Origin: Prostheceraeus crozeri
Lineage: Eukaryota; Platyhelminthes; Polycladida; Euryleptidae
Direction: 5' to 3'
Assembly (NCBI GenBank): GCA_907163375.1
Contig: CAJQUW010012964.1
Location: forward strand, 248,001-312,000
Length of the DNA stretch: 64,000 bases
In this document: piece after piece, positions 48,288-58,770 of the stretch
Numbering within the stretch: position 1 is the first letter of the stretch
How the letters are laid out: each line of letters starts with the position of its first letter
Program-made: the position numbers and the translations under genes
Notes under the pieces: generated by a model
What the model was told of the DNA's origin: nothing
The model's database searches: none
The model's input: the letters and a program-made list of their open reading frames with translations, nothing else

Positions 48288-49532
48288 CTAAATACAAACC
48301 CCAAGTGGTCCCCTAATTATTTTTTTTCGTAAACTGAACTTACCATCCTCTTCTTGTTTCCTCTGGCTCAACTCATTGATGTAAGTTTTATTTGTCAGAT
48401 GAAATGGTATTAGTTTCCTTTTGATTTCTTTCTTCCTGATCATCTTAGAAGTTGGACATAAGTTCCAAAAGCTGCACTGAGGAAGATCTTGGTTGTCAGA
48501 GGGATCGTTGTCGGCGATCGATGGACTCAGTTCGGGTAGCTGCTCGACATAATCCAAGGGTGGGGTCAGTGTCGATTGTGGTTTTGCTTCATCGACTATA
48601 AGCGCTTCAGCTTCGGTCAGTGTCGATTGTGAGTTTGCTTCATCGACTATAAGCGCTTCAGCTTCGGTCAGTGTCGATTGTGAGTTTGCTTCATCGACTA
48701 GAAGCTCTTCGGCTGGGGTCAGTGTCAACTGTGAGTTTTCTTCATTGACTAGAATCTCTAAAGGAATCTCTTCGGCTTGCGTCAGTGTCGACTGGTCTTT
48801 ATCTACAGGCACATTTTCTTTTTCTGTGATGTTACTTGGAAGGAATGCGTCAGCAGGTATTTTTGACATGTTCAACGGGAAAATACCTGTACGTTTGAAA
48901 GACGAAATCACTACATTTTTTTCAAATGCTTTGTTTGATGTTTTGGTAATCAAATTAAGAAGTTTAATCTTGGACAGTGACCGGCCTCCATTTTCTGGGA
49001 CTAATTGAAGTCCAATAGATCGCCATTCACGCTTCATTGTTGCGAAGATATCCTTATCCAAAGGTTGCAAATACTGAGAAGTGTGTGGGGGTAGACACCA
49101 AACCTCGATATTCTGTGAGTGAAGAGAAACGATAAAGTCATAGTTGAGAGAATGGGTTGAATGTCCATCCAGTAGCAGTAAAACACTTTTCTCTTTGTCT
49201 ATGTCCCCATATCTTCGCTTCGTTTGAATGAACTCAGCAAATTTTCTTCCGAATTCAACCATCAGTTCAGATTTTATCCAACCCTTCTCGCTGCATCGAA
49301 TGTAGCCACCAGGTGGAGCATATTCTGCCCATTTTTTTCTAACAATCTTTCCTTTGAATATTATCAGCATCGGAGAGCGATCTCCATTCGCATTAACGGC
49401 AGTTAACAATGTCGTTTCGCCCTTTTCCTTGGGAGTGATTTGAAAAACATGGCCTGTAGCACTTGCTAGAACAGCATTGGCTTCGAAATGGTCTTGTAAT
49501 CGCGTCTCATCCGCGTATATATGTACTTTGGA
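48288..49532 (-). CDS. pogo transposase, catalytic part
   Basis: Open for about 415 codons on the minus strand (first ATG at 49409, 373 codons). DDE_1-type endonuclease: the first aspartate lies in IYADETRL upstream of that ATG, the second in LLLLDGHSTH, the third in PPHTSQYLQPLDKDIF, 37 residues after the second. So the catalytic triad is intact, but only if the frame before the ATG is used. After the core comes an acidic tail with about four 17-residue repeats (SQSTLTEAEALIVDEAN type). Separated from the N-terminal part by a broken stretch at 49533-49582; an intron is not excluded but no good splice pair is seen. Confidence 0.9.
   Translation of the reverse strand, partial: SKVHIYADETRLQDHFEANAVLASATGHVFQITPKEKGETTLLTAVNANGDRSPMLIIFKGKIVRKKWAEYAPPGGYIRCSEKGWIKSELMVEFGRKFAEFIQTKRRYGDIDKEKSVLLLLDGHSTHSLNYDFIVSLHSQNIEVWCLPPHTSQYLQPLDKDIFATMKREWRSIGLQLVPENGGRSLSKIKLLNLITKTSNKAFEKNVVISSFKRTGIFPLNMSKIPADAFLPSNITEKENVPVDKDQSTLTQAEEIPLEILVNEENSQLTLTPAEELLVDEANSQSTLTEAEALIVDEANSQSTLTEAEALIVDEAKPQSTLTPPLDYVEQLPELSPSIADNDPSDNQDLPQCSFWNLCPTSKMIRKKEIKRKLIPFHLTNKTYINELSQRKQEEDGKFSLRKKIIRGPLGVCI
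48560..48795 (-). repeat. 51-bp coding minisatellite in pogo transposase tail
   Basis: About four tandem 51-bp units, around GTCAGTGTCGATTGTGAGTT on the plus strand, the middle two nearly identical. The unit is divisible by three, so copy changes would keep the frame. Confidence 0.9.
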
Positions 49533-49582
49533 TCATTTAAGATTTCTTTCTCAATCTTAAAGATATAAGATAATCTTAAAGA

Positions 49583-50152
49583 TTAAAGAAAAGCGGATAA
49601 ATCATCAAAGAACTTCGTCACTAGAGGCCGGTTCATCCCGCTTGCCCAAAACGTCGAAAGAATTTCAGGCTTTCTGGTTGAAATTGATGGGTTTCTGGAC
49701 AGAAAACCGCACAGCCATTCGTATCCCGCCGACTTTTTACTCTCGTTAAATGGAGCTAATACTTGATTAGCCTTAGCATAGTCGTAAGCAAGCTTACACA
49801 CCACAGATTTAGAAAGACTAAACCCTTGCTTTGCTAACTTTATTATCAATTCTTTAAATTCGGATTCTATTTCTTTGCTAAACACTGGTTTTCTTCCTGA
49901 TGACGAGGTAATCGACTTTGTCTTCCCACTTATTCTATCTCGCAATGTAGTTCTCGGAACATTCCATCGACTTGTTATCATACGAACAGATGAAGCGTCA
50001 ACCTCGGTTCGAGTATTGTAATAACTTTCTAAGGCTCTTTCCATATCTTTCGGATCCCACTTGTTTAACTTAGATGCCTTACAGCTACTCGTTCTGGCCA
50101 TCTTCTTCTTTTGTAGACGATTTGATTTTGATTTTCGTCCAGGTGAAAACAT
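49583..50152 (-). CDS. pogo transposase, N-terminal DNA-binding part
   Basis: 189 codons from an ATG. A basic start (KSKSNRLQKKKMARTSS) is followed by a Psq/CENP-B-type helix-turn-helix at about residues 30-78 (KWDPKDMERALESYYN, VPRTTLRDRISGK) and then a CENP-B/Tc5 helix-turn-helix at about 90-165 (KLAKQGFSLSKSVVCKLAYD, GYEWLCGFLSRNPSIS). These two domains bind the transposon ends in pogo/Tigger/Jerky transposases. The frame stops at 49583, about 50 bp before the catalytic frame opens. The gap holds a 19-bp tandem duplication, so the protein is interrupted here. Confidence 0.9.
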   Translation of the reverse strand: MFSPGRKSKSNRLQKKKMARTSSCKASKLNKWDPKDMERALESYYNTRTEVDASSVRMITSRWNVPRTTLRDRISGKTKSITSSSGRKPVFSKEIESEFKELIIKLAKQGFSLSKSVVCKLAYDYAKANQVLAPFNESKKSAGYEWLCGFLSRNPSISTRKPEILSTFWASGMNRPLVTKFFDDLSAFL

Positions 50153-50834
50153 TTCTACAAAAAATTACTGCATATATATTCCCATCAAAATTAGGCCTAT
50201 CGTATCTATGTTGAAGGTTTGTGGGCCAAATCGCAAATAACTATACTGTACATTTATGCAATTTCTGTATAGAATTGACGGATGATGACCACATGAGATA
50301 ATGGATAAGTCTGATAGCAAAATTGGATACCATTTGAAGTTTTTCAAAAGTTAGGGTAAATTCGCCCGCATAAATCAAGCTGGGCGACTTTATCTAATTG
50401 TTCTTATTCTATAAAACGGTCGACATTTTTTCGCATCAACGAATACTAAATGAAATAATAACTTTCATAGTTTTAATAGAGCTTTGTGATGATGTATTCT
50501 CGTGATATTTACGTTGAAATGTTTCTGACTATCCTTATCAACTGCTAGAGCGAAAGTTAAGCAAAAAACGTCAACTCACTTAGATGATGCGCAACTCACC
50601 GGGATTTTACACACGAAATGAATAAGGCGATCTGTCTGATGAAAAGATGCAGCCAACTTTGATTGGCCGATCGAATAGCAAATAGGAAGCACTAATCTTG
50701 AGGAACACAATCGTGACGGCTGCAAATGTAGCGCTTTCTCACCGTTGGAAAACAGTCTACGTAGGTGGGCGAGTTTCTCCGGTGGGCGACTTTGGAACAA
50801 AATACCCTATATATCCCTACTCTATGGCATCGAC

Positions 50835-51317
50835 TCAAAAAAGTATCTGTATACAGTGAAATTTTTATATCAAAAGATTCAGTTTTCCAGTGGTCCAAAA
50901 AATTATTTGAGCAATTTTAAAAATGTCAAAATTTTGCCAATTGAAATACTACCGAGATGACTCCCGTTGTAAGTAGTATGAAACAAGTTGGATATCAAAA
51001 GGAATGAATATTTGCTAATAATCATCCTAACTAAGCGGAAATAAGCTAATTTGCATGGGAATTTCATGAGGAGCATTATAGTGGAGGTCTTCATGAAAAA
51101 GTCGAGATCTTATTTTGCTTTCTTGGCTGAAACTTCAAGTTTTTAATCCAATTTTCACCGGCATGATTTTATGATTCACTAAACTCATGTTTCATTTCTT
51201 GATACTGCATAGTAATGTGGAACCATTTACATCTTTCAAAGTTGAATGAAGTCATAATTGTTTTTGATTATGTGATTTAGCTCTACCAGTGGCAGGTTGC
51301 TTATGAAATGATCACGC
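50835..51317 (-). other. Copy B, outer part after copy A
   Basis: Family 1 sequence from the right-end side, up to the TTAA site. Confidence 0.8.
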
Positions 51318-51321
51318 TTAA

Positions 51322-52196
51322 CCCTCCCGGCGGTGGGGGGGGGGGCATATTTATGCCCCCCTTTGTATTTTTCGATCTAATTCATGAAATATGAAACGTA
51401 TGATTCTGAAATTTTCAGTAGCTTATTTTTTGTGTATTTTTGACAATTTCCTGTAAAATTATTAAAATTGGATCACAGGAACGACCTTTACATGATCTTT
51501 ATTCAAAAGCACTTTCGAAATTTTATCAAATCAGTGAAATTCTTCAGAAATTTTGTCTATGAATGAATTGTTATTGCTTGGAATCACTCATTACGTATAG
51601 AATAACTTATTTGACTATAAATAACTTTATGCTTATCACGGTTTACCAATTCAAATTTGAAAATAAGCTGCATATACTACTTACAATGATATTGTAAGTA
51701 CTTTATAGAGTAATATTAGTTTTTACATCTTTTGTATTACTGTTATGTATTGAAAATATATTCACATGTATATGTTATGTATTTTCTACATGTAGGCAAT
51801 GTATTTTCTACATGTAGGCATGTATATGTGCTATTTGAAAATAAATATATGGAATACTGTTTTCAAAATTTGTAGAAAAAATGCGTTCTAAACACTATAA
51901 AAGATTTTTTTGTGAGATTATTACAATGCGAAAACCACCATTGTATTCAGAGAACTTGAAAGATGTTTGAGTCAATTTTTGCGATAATCTGATGATAAAA
52001 TTTCGCTAAAAACATAAAAAAAAATTTTTCTGAAAAGAAAACGCATTTTCAAATTTTGAAATGCTATTTATAGCATGAAGACAGTCAAATTAAGTAATGC
52101 AAATGGCACCACTGAAATTAGCATGTCCGAAATGTGTAAGTGCCAGCATTTCATAAAATTCGCACATTTAGTTTAGGATATCCTGGGGAGATCTTC
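51322..52196. mobile_element. piggyBac-like non-autonomous element in copy B
   Basis: Begins CCCTCCCGGCGG after TTAA (51318-51321), followed by a G-run and the palindrome GGGGGGCATATTTATGCCCC. The other flank is TTGA (52197-52200), one base off TTAA, and the hAT sequence resumes there, as shown by comparison with copy A. The far end does not match the near end well, so it is decayed or truncated. 875 bp, AT-rich, non-coding. Confidence 0.6.
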
Positions 52197-52776
52197 TTGA
52201 GAAGATTCTCTTGAGGTTCAGCATGAATGCAATAGCAGGCCATCGAGCTGCCAATTTAACAAACATTAAATCTACAAGGCTGTCATGACACGAACGATCT
52301 GCAAAATAATATCATTTCCTTCTGCTTTATGTTATCATGATCAGTCAATTCCGTTGTAATTTCTTCAAAACTGCACAAATGTGTAGATCTCACATTTTGA
52401 AACAATTCAGACTGTATCTCCCTTGAGTTCATTTAATAAAATCGAAAGTGTATACACATTGGGGATTTAATAAATGCGGAGTTACCACTCTACCTAATAT
52501 ATCTACTCTATGGTGAAATTTATCATATTTTGAGTATGTTTTGTCTGAATTATAGATTTTTGGTGTCATCTATTGTTATTACTCACTCATGAACAGTGAC
52601 AGTTTGACTAAGACACACAAGCTTCCATAAAACACAAACAGTGAAAGCAACTCTGTGATTGGCATCGATTCGACTTAAGGATCAGTTCGGGTCAGGTTAG
52701 GGTTGCATTCAACAATTTCGGTTTCAAATTGGGTTCCCAGGCACCTTCCCAATCGGGATACGATTCTTCTGGGATC

Positions 52777-55106
52777 CATAGAGTAGGGATATATAGGTAG
52801 AGTGTCGACTCACAAAAATATCTGTATACAGTGAACATTTTTATATCAAAGGATTCAGTTTTTTGCGGAGATTACTTTCCTGTGGTCCAAAAAATTATCT
52901 GATCAGTTCTTAAAAAAGTCAAAATTTTGCCAATTCAAATACTACCGAGATGACTACTATATGTAAGTAGTATGCAACAAGTTGGATATTAAGAGGAATG
53001 AATATTTGCTAATAATCATCCCAACTAAGCGGAAATTAAGCTGATTATCAAAGGAATTTCATGATCCCTATTACAATGGAAGTCTTCATGAAAAAATCGC
53101 GATATTATTCGTGCTTTGTTGGCTAAAATTTCATATTTCTAATTCATGAAAGTAATAACAGGTCATCGAGTTGCCAATTTAACAAACATTACCTCTCCAA
53201 GGCTGTCATGACAATCTGTAAAATAATATCATTTCCTGTTTTGCTATCATGATCACTCAATTCCGTTCTAATTTTTTCAGAACTGCATAAATGTGTATAT
53301 CTCACATTTTGAAACAATTCCGATTGTATCTTCCTTGAGTTCCTTTAATAAAATCCAAAGTGTATACACATTGGGTATTTAAGAAATGCGGAGTTACCAC
53401 CAGAGTTGGAAAAGTCGGAATTGGAATTGGAATTGACGATATTGAAATCCACTGGAATTGGAATTGGAATTGACCTTGATAAACCTCAATTCCACTTTTT
53501 CGATAGACCTGTGATAAATCTATTTGTACAAAAATTGAAATGACAGTACTTGGTCCATTGTGTTAACAGCACGCAGAGATAAGAGGGAGATGGATCGACA
53601 GAGAGAGCTTTATTCTATTGTTGAATAAAGGGTGTTAATTGCGGCTTCGATGGGCCTTCAGCCTCTGACTATGTTAATTCAGCGATTATTAAGCAAACAA
53701 TGAAAAGACGATCATCTTTGTTCAATCTGTTATTTAGTTACTTATCAAGGAAGATAATTAATCAAACTGAAACAATTGTTGGATTTATTTCTTGATAGGA
53801 TAAGCACAAAAATTGGAGATTAACTGAATTGTTGTGCACACGAAAAACAATTGGCTTGGAAAGAGGAAAATTTTACGCTGCATTAAAGGGCAGCAACCCT
53901 GTCAGTTCAAATCACAATATAGACAGTGTCAACAAATTTCTCTAATAATTAATGATTCAATTAAAATGGCAATTACATGAAATATTATTCAACTTCCAAT
54001 CACAACAATTAACAATATTAATTTTCAAGACTATAGTTATATACATGTAGATACGATACTCAACGTTAAAAGAAAAACTTTAAACTTACAGTTCACTTCT
54101 TAATGTTTAATTTTACTTCAATTCGATCGGACTCACTTATACCAAAATAATGTCATAAATATCAGTGTCACTTATACCGTCAATCTTCTATCGCGCTCGC
54201 TGATGTGTTGCCGTATGCGCTGCCGTGTTGTTGTTCGCTAGCAGGCAGTTGTTGTTACTTCTGTAGTTACGCTACACCGCGAGAGCCCGGAGTTCTTCTA
54301 ACAGCTACTGAAGATGTCGTATGTGTTGTTGTTGGTAGTTGTTGTTGTGTCAATTTCTCATCGTTTCTAGCTTATACAAATTTTTGAGACTTGACGATAA
54401 ATCCACTTTCTTTTGAAAATTGAAGGAGTTTCCTATAATCTCTGTTCGTTAGCTTTCGACCCGACCACATTTCGTTTTTATCACGGCATTTTTAATCTCC
54501 TTGTTTAACATAGACCATTAATCAGTCTTCATGATATCATTTTTATCATCGTTTTTTCTTTCATCAACCATCACGTTATTCTAACATTGAATTTCTTTCT
54601 TCTGTCAGTTTATAAATAGATTTATTCGCATCTCTTCTCTCTCTCAGCGTTTGATTCTTTGCTGACCGTTAATTTTCTTTTCTTTTTTTCTCGAGAGATA
54701 TTGAATATCTCGTTTACGAAACGAAAAAGGCGTAGGCTGCCCGGCTACATATATACGTACATGTATACAAGAAATATGAACTATGAACATGAAGACGCAC
54801 ATGGGAACGACGCAGGGAACGGCACATGGGAACGACGCAGGGAACGGCACACAGGAACAACGAGGATAGAATAAGAGCACATGGGTTAGATTGAAACGAA
54901 CAAACGTTAGATACATTAACATAATACACTATACGCGTCATGCAATTATCGGAATTGAATCTTATTATGGAATTGGAATTGACTTGAACTGTTTCGACTG
55001 GAATTGGATTTGGAATTGAAATTTCAGCTCTGGAATTGGAATTAAATAATTTCAGTAGAATTTTTCCAGCTCTGGTTGCCACCCTACCTAACATACTTAC
55101 TTTATG
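52777..55106 (-). mobile_element. hAT family 1 copy D
   Basis: Ends CATAGAGTAGGGATATATAG and ACTTACTTTATG, flanks CTGGGATC and CCTGGATC (8 bp, two mismatches). Its own length is about 648 bp after removing the nested family 2 hAT, because a central portion present in A and B is missing. Confidence 0.85.
53401..55074. mobile_element. hAT-like transposon, family 2, copy 2
   Basis: Ends CAGAGTTGGAAAAGTCGG and TTTTTCCAGCTCTG, flanks GTTACCAC (53393-53400) and GTTGCCAC (55075-55082). 1674 bp. It lacks the 0.8-kb segment of copy 1 and has the empty Tc1 site. A unit of about 25 bp (ACATGGGAACGACGCAGGGA...) is duplicated in tandem at about 54799-54850. Non-coding. Confidence 0.9.
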
Positions 55107-55185
55107 CCTGGATCTTTCTGGGTCTGTTCGGAATAGTTTCTCCGGGACCACTACACATTTTCTAAGCACACACACATAGTTGAAT

Positions 55186-55356
55186 CCATAGACCTCGGAT
55201 TACATTCATGGAGTAGGTATCCCTAATCTACATATCCCTTCTCTATGATTGCATTATTAGGGAGTTCCTAATCACAGACATCGAACATTAATCATTAAGA
55301 CCTAGTTGTTGTTGTTCGATGTCTATGGTCCTAATAATGTAGTCCGATGTTTATGG
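55186..55356. mobile_element. 171-bp MITE holding a micro-hAT
   Basis: Ends CCATAGACCTCGGATTAC and its inverse with a few mismatches; flanks TTGAAT on both sides. An inner hairpin AGACATCGAAC / GTTCGATGTCT lies near 55276 and 55315. Its left arm is interrupted by the 41-bp element at 55207-55247. Confidence 0.7.
55207..55247. mobile_element. 41-bp end-only derivative of hAT family 1
   Basis: Begins CATGGAGTAGG and ends CTTCTCTATG, the two termini of family 1 with almost nothing between. Flanks ATTACATT (55199-55206) and ATTGCATT (55248-55255) are an 8-bp duplication with one mismatch, and removing it restores the MITE arm. Confidence 0.7.
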
Positions 55357-55362
55357 TTGAAT

Positions 55363-56785
55363 CCATATTGAACAAAATGCATGACATTGATAATTTATTG
55401 AACGAATGCAGTTCTCCTGCTCCGTTGTATGTCTTATAATTGCGTTGCACAGAGGTCATGGCACACTTGAAATTACTTCTCCAATCCATTCTATTGCAAA
55501 TTTCATTTTAACTGCATTTATTTGATCATTTTATTTTCTAAATAAGCCTCACTTTGCTCACTTGATGCCGTGGTGATGAATCAATAAACATTGCGTAGTT
55601 GTTCGACACAAATTCAAGTGCTTCAAGATCTGTTGATTTTTGTCGTACATTATACAATGCCATCTTCCGGCTAATAATCATATACAGCTGGTACTAATTT
55701 CAGTCATTCTTTCTTTATTGTAATTTGTTTGTCTGTGCTAAACTAATATATATTAGCTTGAAGCTGTGGCTATTCAAGTTTAACATGCAAGCAGGCGCAC
55801 GTGTTTACATGACAGCTTCAGACAGTTTCCTGTTAACCCAGCATCTATTGTCTGCCCCTATTGTCCTTGCTATGATACGCCATGATAAATACGATAATTT
55901 CATAAGTAGAAAATGCTTATCTTTTATTCCTACACCGCATTGAAATTAGCATGCATCACACCATGTCATCACAATGTCTACATAAGTACAAATCATAGGG
56001 TATTTCTAATCTGATGACACAGCTTTACGCTGACTTGCTTTTTTGTTTTAGGCAGTAGCCGGCCATGCAGTTCTTAACATGGCTGCATTATTTATCGTCA
56101 AGTTTCTTGCGCCATAGTAATGCATGTGGTCATATACATGTTCGAATGATATTATGTTTGTTTTGAATAGCTCCGGCAAAAGTTGTTTTGATGTCAACGT
56201 ATGAGAATTACGCCTACCAGTGACTCTCGAAATTGATGGCTAGTCAAATCTGTTCCCGATTTTTCTACTGCGGATGTTTGGCCTAATCCATATTTAATAT
56301 TTATTTTTCATTTCATATTTGATGTTGCATTTTTAAAATCAGAATCATGTGATTGCTACCATTCTGTAGGTAGATGTCTACACCCTACACCGGAATGCCC
56401 ATAATATGTTGAAGGTATCATGACAAATACAATGTTGCACTTAACTGTCATTGATTAAATCAAGACAAAACTATGAACATGTGTACTGCATTTGTACTTA
56501 CTGCAAAACAGTAATGGTGGAAGTAAAGAACATGCAGGACATCGATATTAAAATACAAAATATTCAGTGAGTCGATGACGAATAATACCACCAATGACAG
56601 CAGTAGCACTCCTTGCCCTTAAAGGCGTACCGGTCGGTACCTGAGATCAAATTGTCAATCATCTCTTGCAGTCAATACCCGCTCCTCTGAGTATGTTGTC
56701 TTTAGTTCAGCAAGATTTTCGATGGGAGTCTGTTTGAAGATTTTTCCTTTCAACTAATCCCATACGTTTACTTAATGGGACTTAC
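55363..56785. other. No gene recognised
   Basis: AT-rich DNA. A 72-codon plus frame at 55725-55943 has no recognised domain. Confidence 0.45.
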
Positions 56786-57088
56786 GTGCTCAACGGCAAT
56801 CCGGTGAGCTTTCTGACCAGTCAGTTTTCCGGGTTCCCCTCCACCTCTGAAATCTTTACACCTACGACGAACGGTGTGCAAGAGTATAGTCATATAGGAA
56901 AGTGTGGCTTCCTGGAGTGCTTGGAACACTGAAAAAATCCTGTAGTGTACTGATGTATTATGACGCCGGTACATTTCTGTATGAAGCAATGGGTTTTCAT
57001 TTACTTCGATCACCATACCAAATAACACCACCAAACAAGGATATATCCAGCATGGTCTGAATACTCTATCGGGAGTTCCGGAACTCAT
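56786..57088 (-). CDS. Possible exon of an unidentified host gene
   Basis: Minus strand: ATG at 57088, exactly 101 codons, then donor GTAAGTCCC. A hydrophobic stretch (CWIYPCLVVLFGMVIEV, about residues 13-29) could be a membrane segment; the rest is mixed, with a basic run VRRRCKDFRGGG. No family recognised. One donor and one long frame are modest evidence. Confidence 0.3.
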
Positions 57089-57919
57089 TCTCTCTACTAA
57101 ATACTTCTAATGATTGTATCTCGGTAGGCACTTGATGAATGTGAAGCTATGCGATGAATAAAACTAACTAAACAGAATATGACACTTCTACATTAAAGAA
57201 ATAATTAAATAGCATATTAAAGAACTGCGTTGTGTACTTTTCTTTACTGCACAGAATCTTGTAAGCGTTTGTTTATAATGCACCACCATTATACTGAATC
57301 GCAATATGATATAAGGCAGGGGGCCTGAAGCCATAGCATATTGCGGCTCTGGAATCGTAATTCTAGCATCATTGTGTCAAGGTTATCTATGATTGAACCA
57401 CAATGTGCTAGACCGGCATGCTGCGGCTCAATATTTTGGCATCAGAAGATGTATGAAACTTAACAGAAGGGATGATATTGTAAAACTTCTATGTTTACAA
57501 GTTGATAAGCTCCATTAGGCAATTTTGTTTCCTGCATAAGCAGGGAACTATTTTCCTGGATGGAAATTATGAACCTGGTGCAGACTTCTGAGATATTAGT
57601 CATGCACTACAATAATAATTTTTACAATCTCGAAATCGAGCTTCTAATAATTAATCAGGCACAGCGCGATTGTATTTGATGTTTTGTGCCCAAATGTTCG
57701 TGTACGAACTGTACTGCCGGATGATGTCAGAACACCTCTGAGTAAAGAACAGTAAATACAATGACAACTGCATCAAATAATGAAGATCAACATTCATCTA
57801 CAAACATTTCAAGCTCCCAGGCTGTCATCGGGAGGCCAACAAAGAAGCTGAGAAGAAATTCCCGACAGCTCCCATCTGCTCCTAGCTTTCGATCGCGCCA
57901 AGGACGAATACAACTGGGG

Positions 57920-58770
57920 TGATTGATTCGCAGAAGTAATAACACCGCTGATAGAATCCGTATACCGTGAAGTGATGCACTGGAAGCCGAACCTCTTCAT
58001 ACCACCATGTGGCAAACGACCATATAGCCGATAAGGTTGATAACCAGATTCGTTGAGAAGACTGGTTTCGAACAAGTGGCCCTCACCGCCATCTTTCTTC
58101 TGCCTCATCTTGTGATTCAACTTTCGGTTTCCCGACGCGTGGCAGCAAAGCGCAAAGCGATCATCAGACATCCGGAGTTGCGAGCTGGCATAATTGAAGA
58201 ACTTCTCGGAGGACGTGCAATTCAAGAAAATTTAGGTCTACGAACCAGTCGACGTGAATCCGGGTGGCAGAGAGGGTTTGTTCGACATGAAACGCGGTCG
58301 CTATACTTCCACCATGAGACAGTTACGATGCGGATCATTCAGAGGCGTGCATCTACTCGACGAAAGTATTGAAGGAAATTAGGGGCGTGACATCGTGCAG
58401 CAGAAACATCCAGATCCATCAACGGCTAGCCGCTTCATCAAGTATCTCGCCTCCCAGATCTGTCGACCACTCCCGGGGGAGCTCGATTAGGATGAATGTG
58501 AGGACGAACAAAATGTGATCGCCGCCCATATTCGGCGAGAGCGCTCACAGCGGCGACAGGAACGAGCTGCAGGCATACATGAACTCCTAAGCGGATCCAA
58601 GCAACATGCTCGAGAAGTTGCGAAAGAAAAAAGAGCTCTTCTATCTCCACACGCGTCCTTTAGAAATTCAAGGCTACCACCTATCTGCAGTCGAATTTCA
58701 GGATGCAATGGCACTCGGATGGCGTTGACTCCTTCACGATTGCCGAAGAAGTGTAATTGTGGATCGGAGT
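57920..58770 (+). pseudogene. Retroelement fossil, left part, class unassigned
   Basis: Short stretches in plus-strand frames (for example EVMHWKPNLFIPPCGK, IFLLPHL, GGRAIQENL, FRGVHLLDES, IVQQKHPDPS, then AREVAKEK, EFQDAMAL, LPKKCNCGS) follow in order the regions flanking the reverse transcriptase core of an RT-encoding element that I know from cnidarian and mollusc genomes but cannot name. The RT core itself is absent. Broken in many places and old. The element is cut by the hAT at 58771-60412. Confidence 0.6.

Larger units (their letters stand above)
46984..50807 (-). mobile_element. pogo-type DNA transposon, complete in outline
   Basis: Ends GGGTATTTTGTTACAAAGTC and its inverse (one mismatch in 26 bp), TA on both sides (46982-46983, 50808-50809), 3824 bp. 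Both ends carry several subterminal copies of CGCCCA, including an inner inverted pair AGATAAAGTCGCCCA near 47209 and 50381. It encodes a two-domain transposase on the minus strand. Low TIR divergence and long open frames make it among the youngest elements here. Removing it rebuilds the hAT end CTCTACCTATATATCC. Confidence 0.95.
46161..50826 (+). mobile_element. hAT family 1 copy A, nested in copy B
   Basis: Left end CATAGAGTAGGTATGTTAGG, right end CCTACTCTATG, flanks GTGTCGAC and GCATCGAC (8 bp, two transitions). It inserted into the right terminus of copy B. It is itself split by the pogo element (46984-50807). Own length about 840 bp. Non-coding. Confidence 0.88.
46128..52512 (-). mobile_element. 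hAT family 1 copy B, host of nested insertions
   Basis: Starts CATAGAGTAGG at 46128, is split after 32 bp by copy A, resumes at 50835 and ends ACTCTACC...CTCTATG at 52512. Flanks GTGAAAAT (46120-46127) and GTGAAATT (52513-52520) are an 8-bp duplication with one mismatch. Without copy A and the piggyBac-like insert its own length is about 832 bp. Non-coding. Confidence 0.88.

Noticed and set aside
48745-49008. Plus frame inside the pogo element
   Set aside because: Antisense shadow of the catalytic transposase frame.
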